A model generated the notes under the pieces. The model was given only the letters and a program-made list of their open reading frames with translations, had not been told where the DNA came from and did not search any database. Shown here in pieces: positions 57,760 through 64,000 of a stretch of 64,000 bases of DNA (position 1 is its first letter; the number at the start of each line of letters is the position of its first letter). A program made the translations under genes and the position numbers. The DNA lies in contig OX291542.1 in NCBI GenBank assembly GCA_946406115.1, forward strand, positions 2,566,959-2,630,958, written 5' to 3'. Origin of the DNA: Apoda limacodes (taxonomy: Eukaryota; Arthropoda; Insecta; Lepidoptera; Limacodidae).

Positions 57760-59140
57760 TTATTTAGAACTATGGAATTAGCAAATTAACTTGGTCATAT
57801 TAATATATATTTTATAAAATAAGAATCAAGATAATATCACTCTTAGTTTTCCTGACAATTTAGACAAAGCCGAAAAATATTGTGTCTACAGTAAATATAG
57901 TGTATCATATAGCCAATCCACTTAATTAAGTTTTAAACTATACCATATTTTTTTTACTTTAAAAGTGTACTCAGGACGGTAACAAAATGCTTGCAAACTT
58001 AACTCGTTTGGGTATGTGGTGTGCCATCACCTTAAATTCAAATATCACTTTTTATGAATTTAGCTTCAAAAGTGACGGATTGGTATACAAAATTTAAACC
58101 TCCATTTCTCTTTTAAAGGATGCATTTATTTAAAATCCGTTGTTAGTACTTATGTCCGTCATAACAGGAACCTCTATTCTAAACTTCAATCGGAGATAGG
58201 GCTGTGCGAGTCAGTTAGATTACTCTTTTATATATTTTTCATTTAATATCGGTAAAATATCAATAATTACAACATAAATAGGAGGTATATAATGTGTGGG
58301 CGTCGGGTGTTCCACAAAGCTAATTAGCTCAGACTCTGTCAACGTCACTCGCATTTCATAACCCGCATCACATATCTGCATTGAACACTTTCACTTTGAG
58401 CGAAGATGGATAAAATAAAGTTGTGTCCCGGTAAAAAATATTAAAAGACATATTTCAATGCTGTATGAAAATCCTATGGACTCAATGTGCCTGTTTAATT
58501 ACGTAACAGCGATTGCGATCGGTTGCTATCGCGTCGTGGTTGCTTTTGTGTCTGCCCCAGTGTCCAAAATAGTAAATAATCGCAAGATCAATACGGTATA
58601 CTATAATTTTAACAATCGTATGAACGAGGAAACGAACAACCTGCCATTATTGTTTGCGATCTCTATCGAATTTTAAATGATTTAGCTATGTTCAGTATCG
58701 TTTTGTTTTTACGCAATAGCATCGAAAATAAAATCGAAACTTTATACAATTATCCTCACTCTGCCTTTGACCAATATGCAAACCTTTAAGATTAATACTG
58801 ATATTGATTCTTTACATTTATCACAATTATCTGTAATCATATCCAAATAATAAACTGTGCCTGACATCATGTGTCAATGAAAAAAAACTGACATCATGTG
58901 CCTTGACTCGAGGCTTTACCAACACTATTACGAAACTACGCTTAAAGAAAACATGTGTAATGCTATTTTTGCGGTTTTATGGAATCGTTAAGTGGAGACT
59001 TGCGACCCAATTGTTAGAGGCTAATCATAAAAATTTCCAGTTAAAGTACAGGGTGTGGGGTGGCGTATGAAAACGTGCATATTTAAAACACATAAGTATA
59101 AAACACTTTTTAACAAAAAAAAAAAAAACAACCGGCTTCG
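57760..59140. other. No gene seen
   Basis: AT-rich DNA; a frame at 58458-58676 has no recognisable domain. Confidence 0.4.
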
Positions 59141-59145
59141 ATAAG

Positions 59146-59315
59146 ATGCACTAAAAAGGTAAAAATAATTGCTTATTTTCCAAAATTTTATCTGAATGAC
59201 AGTTAGAAGTTGGTGTCATGAAAGTTAAGTGTATGATAAACATAGACACCAACTTCAAACTGTAATTCAGATCAGATTTTTGGAAATAAGCAATTATTTT
59301 TACCTTTTAGTGCAT
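59146..59315. mobile_element. Fold-back element with ~80-bp arms
   Basis: ATGCACTAAAAAGGTAAAAA on the left and its complement on the right begin inverted arms that run through AATTGCTTATTT and end in GAAGTTGGTGTC, leaving a spacer of under 30 bp. A single arm of the same family is at 62920-63005, preceded by the same AACAACCGGCTT(C/T)GA flank. Confidence 0.85.
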
Positions 59316-59869
59316 ACAAATCGATACATTTTTAAGCCTAAAACTTATAGGGCGATGTAGCTATAACCATCAATAAAGGATGAACCGTACAGATGCTAAG
59401 AACTGTGTATTTCCCACTTCGCGCTTCTCTTTCCTTCTCACTCTTTCTCTATCTCTAACTCTCTCGCACCGTCCCCACACAACCGTCTCAGCTGATCGTT
59501 ATAATTATGTTAACCAACATGGAACATATTAAAGCATCGGTAAAAATCTGGATCGATCTCGGAGTAAGTAATGCGCGCTGATAAATCGACATTTCCGCTC
59601 TTTCTGCTTTAGAGATTTTAATGGGATCTGAAACTTTTAAAAAATTAGGATATTGAAGAATTATCTTTCACTATGGAATCTTTTATCTGCCATTTGTACT
59701 GATTAAAAAAAATTACTTAATTTAATTTTTTTTTTATCTTCTTTTATATCAATAAATGATTGAATTTTCTACATTTGTATATATAAATACATATATATAT
59801 ATGTAAATATTGTTTTATTAAAAAGAACGTTTTTTTTTCAAATTGTCACATTAACAATGTCCCTTCATA

Positions 59870-60470
59870 ATAATTGTCAGATTATCGTTTAGGCAGACTA
59901 GGACATCAAGTTGAACCGTCTGTATAAAACTCTGACGCGCTGAAATATTTCAGTCACATTGTTTTTTTACATTTAAAAAAATCTGTCGTGACCTTTGTTC
60001 ACGTCCAAATCGTCAGTCATTTGAATAGGAAACTTTTTTGAGTTCACTTAACATTCCCTCTAAATATCTGACACGCTCGAATAACTTTTTTATTTTCTTT
60101 TTGACGTGACAACGTCTTATAAATTGGTTTGCCGGGTGACACTTCAAGAAACTGCGTTACGCTCCGCTCACGTTATGCGCTCACAATGAGAGCGAGTGAG
60201 AGGCACGCGGCATGGTTAGCCCGCCTAAGAGCGAGAGAGACAGACATAAAAAGTGAAAGGCACAAGTTGTCACGATTCCGGACGGTTGTCCGACACTAAT
60301 TGTTTTTCTACCCCTTTAATCGTCAGATTAATATCACTCGGTTATCAGAAAGACAAATTGCGTATATACCATGAATGTCTGACGCGCTCGAGTACTTCTG
60401 TGTGACGGTATTTTTTTTTTTACATTTTTAAAAATTTGTTCACGCCCCCCACTAAAATGGAAAACTTAAC
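59870..60470. repeat. Diverged direct repeats around TCTGACGCGCTCGA
   Basis: The phrase (TC)TGACGCGCT(CGA) recurs at about 59930, 60068 (ACACGCTCGA) and 60378, each followed by a T-rich run, ACATTTTTAAAAA-type sequence and GTTCACG. They look like two or three units of one repeat, the middle one interrupted by the MITE at 60099-60275. Confidence 0.6.
60099..60275. mobile_element. MITE, second copy
   Basis: TTGACGTGACAACGTCTTAT through GTTACGCTCCGCTCACGTTA to AAGTTGTCACG is the reverse complement of the MITE at 18618-18822, with a few substitutions and small deletions. Confidence 0.75.
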
Positions 60471-60479
60471 ATGAACTTT

Positions 60480-61535
60480 TTTTCGTTTGAGAACCTAATC
60501 TTCATAATCCAATGGGGGTCCCATTGGACCCCTTGGACCCATGACGCTGTAGTAACTGCAAATTACACATTATTTTTCCTCCCCTACTATTATTATGCCA
60601 ACTATGTAGCGTAGATATTCCTACTAAGTTGTAATGTAATATGTCGTTTGTGATTTTACAAAGATTAGCTGTTGGACGCACGCAATATAGTTGTAGTTAA
60701 TATACTTGATGATTCGAAAGTGTTCTTAGTAACCCATCTGAATGAAAATATTTTGAATTTAACAGTTTGTGCGACAGATTTACGTGCAAGAACAATCTTA
60801 GTATGTCTGCAGTCCGTTTGTTGTGTAGTTGTAAGGTTCTGTCAAGTAACCACGTTTTGAGTTGAGTGAATGGTATCGGTACAATTGGTTTGTGTCCCAT
60901 TATTTTAGTGTCCGATCTCTTCTTTACCAACTGAAGAGAAAAGCGGCACTAAGCGGAACAATTTTGGTTTTGTTTGTGTTCGGACTTATCGATTCGATTT
61001 CTTTTACTGGCAGCTTTTGGGATTTTCTTGAACTCGGATGTATGGGACGTATGCGTGCGGGCGGGAAAAAGCTTTAGCAGGCCTACTATGTAGTGAGTGT
61101 TTGCATCCATTTTGTGGCCCGACACTGTGGGTACTGTATCAATTTAGGGTTCCGTAGCACACAAAGTAGTAAAAATTATTATACTCTTCTTACAGGATCT
61201 ACTCCGGATTGTAACAAAAATGCAATATCTATGTTAAATATTATTTATTAAACGGCTTGCTACCATTACAAACTTGTAAACGCGTCTTGCTCAAGATCAT
61301 TTCCACAAAGAGCATTATTTTGCAGTTTCAATTTTTTTGAATTCTTATGTCAGATAATAATCCGAAGATGGACGGAACATTAAGGGTCCTCTAACAGCCC
61401 ACTAGCGCCGCCATTAGATATATATAGTATATATAGTAACCTTTACAAATAAGAGTACCCACTTCAAACCGTTTAAATCTTAAAGTGACTCCCAAGCCCT
61501 CTTTACTGGCACCACCGGTCATACTCTATCGCTAG
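60480..61535. other. No gene seen
   Basis: AT-rich. Open frames on both strands around 60672-60930 and 60862-61077 show no known domain. AGGGTTCCGTAGCACACAAA at 61146 is an end of the 52660 repeat family. Confidence 0.35.
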
Positions 61536-61537
61536 AT

Positions 61538-62026
61538 CAGTGGTTCTGAACCTTTTATTATTGGTTCAATGGCCCCTCATTGACCAAAATTTTGGTCCTT
61601 CTATAAACCGCCGAGTATAAATTATTTTAATCATGCCAACCATTTAAGACGTACTTTGAAAATATATTCACATATTTGCCCGGGGCACGACTAACCCGGG
61701 TCTTTCATGAATAAGCATGTACTTATACATAGGTGCAGATAATTGACCACTGCTTGCCATAAAGCGCTTTGATTTGACATCGCATTGTATAAAAGTCGTT
61801 TTATTGATAAAATCTACCTTACACAAAAAGATGGCTAATTACTTACTACGTACCAAGTATTTGCACTTGTGCGTTAAATGCGCAACGAAAGTGAATATGC
61901 CGCACTCATTTTTGGTAAACAGAATGATCGATGCGCGCATAAACAGCACATTACGAATTTAATGCTCGCCAATAAATCGTACATTATATACCGATATTGG
62001 TCCGGAACTAAGGTTCAGAATCACTG
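61538..62026. mobile_element. hAT-type MITE, 489 bp
   Basis: Left end CAGTGGTTCTGAACCTTTT and right end, read inverted, CAGTGATTCTGAACCTTAG have the hAT form CAGTG-N-TTCT. Flanking octamers CGCTAGAT (61530-61537) and CGTTAGGT (62027-62034) match in six of eight positions, consistent with an old 8-bp target duplication. No transposase; the short open frame inside has no domain. Confidence 0.8.
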
Positions 62027-62109
62027 CGTTAGGTCAGAGGTGTAAACAATAGAAAAGTAAAGGATCGTGACCTCGCGCAATGAGATGCAGCATCTCGTCT
62101 CCCGTGGGG

Positions 62110-62186
62110 TATATAACGGCGGGGTCACGGCGCGGGAGTGTCATTCGATACGGGATCGCGACACTATCTGCAACACCGCCGCCGCC
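62110..62186 (+). promoter_or_regulatory. Core promoter (TATA + initiator) and 5' UTR
   Basis: TATATAA at 62110-62116 and TCATTC, an exact arthropod initiator, with its A at 62143. The 33-bp spacing is right for TATA-driven initiation. The region is GC-rich amid AT-rich DNA. Predicted 5' UTR of 44 nt runs to GCCGCCGCC just before an ATG. No downstream promoter element seen at +28. Direction is plus, opposite to alpha-catenin. Confidence 0.65.
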
Positions 62187-62189
62187 ATG
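62187..62189 (+). CDS. Putative Met-only first coding exon
   Basis: ATG in a GCCGCCGCC context is directly followed by GTGAGTGCG, a consensus splice donor at 62190. Reading on instead gives only eleven codons before TGA. A start codon alone in the first exon, with a TATA promoter, is known for several insect genes, for example calmodulin-like and troponin C genes, but nothing here identifies the gene. No downstream exon is visible up to 64000, so intron 1 would exceed 1.8 kb. Confidence 0.5.
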
Positions 62190-62199
62190 GTGAGTGCGC

Positions 62200-63780
62200 G
62201 GTATTTATTAGTATTTTGTTGAAGAGTGAATTTTGTGATTGGTTTGTGGTAAATATGTGGTGTGGTCAAATAACTAATTATTTTGCGCGTCATATGCTCT
62301 GCAATTTTAAGAAGGTTGAGGTGATAAGGGATTATTGTGTGAAAAATTATAACATTTTAGGTATCATCCTTTCGTAAATATGCGGGTCCCATAAATAATT
62401 AAAAAAGCCGGTCAAGTGAGCGTCACGCACTAAAGGGTCCATACCACCACAAAATTGATAAGAGAAAAAATTACAGACCATACATTTATCATAGATGTTT
62501 CTTTAATCTCTTGTTCTTTTTTAATCGAGCGAATCAGTTCCGCATCAACCAATGATAAACACTAATTTTTTATTTTTAACCGAATTCAAAAAAAGAGGAG
62601 ATTCTCATTTCAGATTTTTATATATGTTTTTTTATGTATGTTCGGGCATAACTCCGTCACATATAGACGGATTTACAAAATTCTTTATTTATTCAATAGG
62701 GTATATTTCCTAGGTGGTCCCATATTAATGTAGTATATTAAAAACTTAAACTTTTGGTCCAGAAAATAATTGGTGTTCATTTGGAACTGGAACACCTTTT
62801 ATGTTGATGATTGTATTAAAAAGTTTGTTAGGAGTATGGATGTTTTTAGGTACGAAAAAAGCAATACGTCACTCAATAGTAAAAAATAAAAACTTTTAAA
62901 CAAAAAAAAAAACAACCGGCTTTGAAAAAGATGCACTGCAAAGGTAAAAATAATTACTTATTTCCAAAAATCTAATCTTAATTACAGTTTGAAGTTGGTG
63001 TCTACGTACCAGTAGTAACAGTTTATAACACACTTGACTTGCATCAATCCTGATGACATTGATGACAAATATTATTTGATTGTGAACATCCTTAAATTAT
63101 GACCATCCCACGATGATTGCCCGGTGCGTGGGACATCGCACAAACCGCAGCGCGCTACGTCTAGTCCACTTACTGGGTGTACTGCAGTATTGACTACCTA
63201 CTTTGGACCGCGAAAAGATTTTTATGTAGCAGTAACCAACACAGATCTTAATATTTATTAATATTTAAGTAAAGTTAATTTCGGAGATTATAGCAAAACT
63301 ATATAAATTTGTTTTTGTTAATTTATGTTAACTTAAGGTGATCAGGTCCATTCTTCTAAATAAGACAGATTACCCTATAGCACTTACAGCTCTGCCGTTT
63401 TCAAAGACATTATTTATTTTTAAGTTTTAAATAAAACTATGAAAAAATAATGAATATTCAAGCATGAACTTTTTCGATGGTGGCCAAAGATCCTGGCGTG
63501 TACCATTGAGTCTTTTCTTTAATTTTTCAAGTTCCTTTTTTGTACACACTAGTTTTTTGGTGAATAAAGACGTCGGAGTAATCCGTAAAAAAATAAAACA
63601 TATAAGGGTGGGAGGGGCGGCAAGAGTAGGGAATAATTTGATCTAGTCAAAAAACTAGATCATTTTTTTTTAAAGTTTTGCCTAAAATTTAAAAATAAAG
63701 GATACAAACAGCGTCCCAATTCTCCCTCTACATAATAGCTTGCGATGCTTTTTGCAGTTCTAAGAAATAAATAAGTATTC
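62200..63780. other. Repeat scraps, no gene seen
   Basis: Would be intron 1 of the putative plus-strand gene. Contains the end of the GGTCAAGTG... repeat (about 62400-62455), an AACCGAATTC-type repeat (62575-62760) and a single fold-back arm (62920-63005). Confidence 0.45.
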
Positions 63781-63787
63781 GAAAAAA

Positions 63788-64000
63788 TTAGTTTGATATT
63801 GATGCACAAAGTTTAAGCCACTCATAAACAATATTGTATGGACAAGGAAAACCGGTGTTACCAAGAATGGGACGCATCCTTTCTAACCTTTGAAGGTTCC
63901 GTGGGTCGAGCATCGCGCGGTGGCATTTAGTGTTGGGGACTGGGTTTTGTGGTGAGCAGAGCGGGTCTATGTAGTTTAAAAGTTGGTTTGTATTAAACAT
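63788..64000 (-). CDS. Unrecognised ORF, C-terminal part
   Basis: The minus strand is open from the window edge to a stop at 63790-63788, 70 codons, including ERMRPILGNTGFPCPYNIVY near the end. Composition and a clean end suggest a real or formerly real coding segment, higher in GC than its surroundings. I do not recognise the family. It might be the end of a transposon ORF or a last exon; it could equally continue upstream of 64000. Confidence 0.3.
   Translation of the reverse strand: MFNTNQLLNYIDPLCSPQNPVPNTKCHRAMLDPRNLQRLERMRPILGNTGFPCPYNIVYEWLKLCASISN

Noticed and set aside
44310..64000. Upstream alpha-catenin exons
   Set aside because: Looked on the minus strand for the family's M-domain and N-terminal signatures (for example the YEPGVYTE-like segment that should directly precede 40302) and found none; the region is repeats and AT-rich DNA.

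Overview
The window looks like insect nuclear DNA, most probably from a moth or butterfly (Lepidoptera). It is AT-rich, packed with decayed transposons of types common in lepidopteran genomes, and contains one clearly recognisable host gene with insect-like protein sequence. The assignment is inference from protein resemblance and repeat content; no database search was possible.

Host genes. On the minus strand, positions 40302 to 23022 hold the 3' half of an alpha-catenin gene (alpha-Cat / CTNNA family). I can place eight consecutive coding positions with matching splice phases, from the end of the M domain to the stop codon. Between the first and third positions lie two alternative exons (39583-39652 and 38050-38122) for the same acidic linker. 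Phase arithmetic requires that exactly one is used: taking both or neither gives a premature stop. The N-terminal part of the protein (roughly 580 residues, judged from family length) is not visible up to 64000. On the plus strand, 62110-62190 carries a TATA box, a consensus initiator, a short leader and an ATG followed at once by a GTGAGT splice donor. It looks like the promoter and Met-only first exon of another gene that continues beyond the window.

Layout. 1-464: 3' end of a non-LTR element with poly(A). 2000-3000: minus-strand Jockey-like RT remnant. 3003-3497: two blocks of a 19-bp minisatellite. 3540-5760: decayed DIRS-type retrotransposon (RT, RNase H, tyrosine recombinase). 6370-6600: tRNA-type SINE. 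6790-11690: large satellite array of ~230-bp monomers with a 946-bp higher-order period. 12000-16300: mariner, RTE-like and lepidopteran repeat scraps. 16900-19870: truncated LINE copy. 20721-20853: exact 7 x 19-bp minisatellite. 23022-40302: alpha-catenin exons; the introns hold Tc1 and mariner elements and an RTE-like LINE that is itself split by a nearly intact LINE (29249-32829). 40359-44304: a 3.9-kb inverted-repeat element full of a 105-bp satellite. 45005-47560: 5'-truncated LINE. 47560-62030: mostly AT-rich DNA with mariner, RTE, SINE, fold-back and hAT-like scraps and a 21-bp minisatellite.

The parts do not form a pathway. Apart from alpha-catenin and the putative promoter, the window is a record of repeated insertion, nesting and satellite expansion around and within a conserved adhesion gene.
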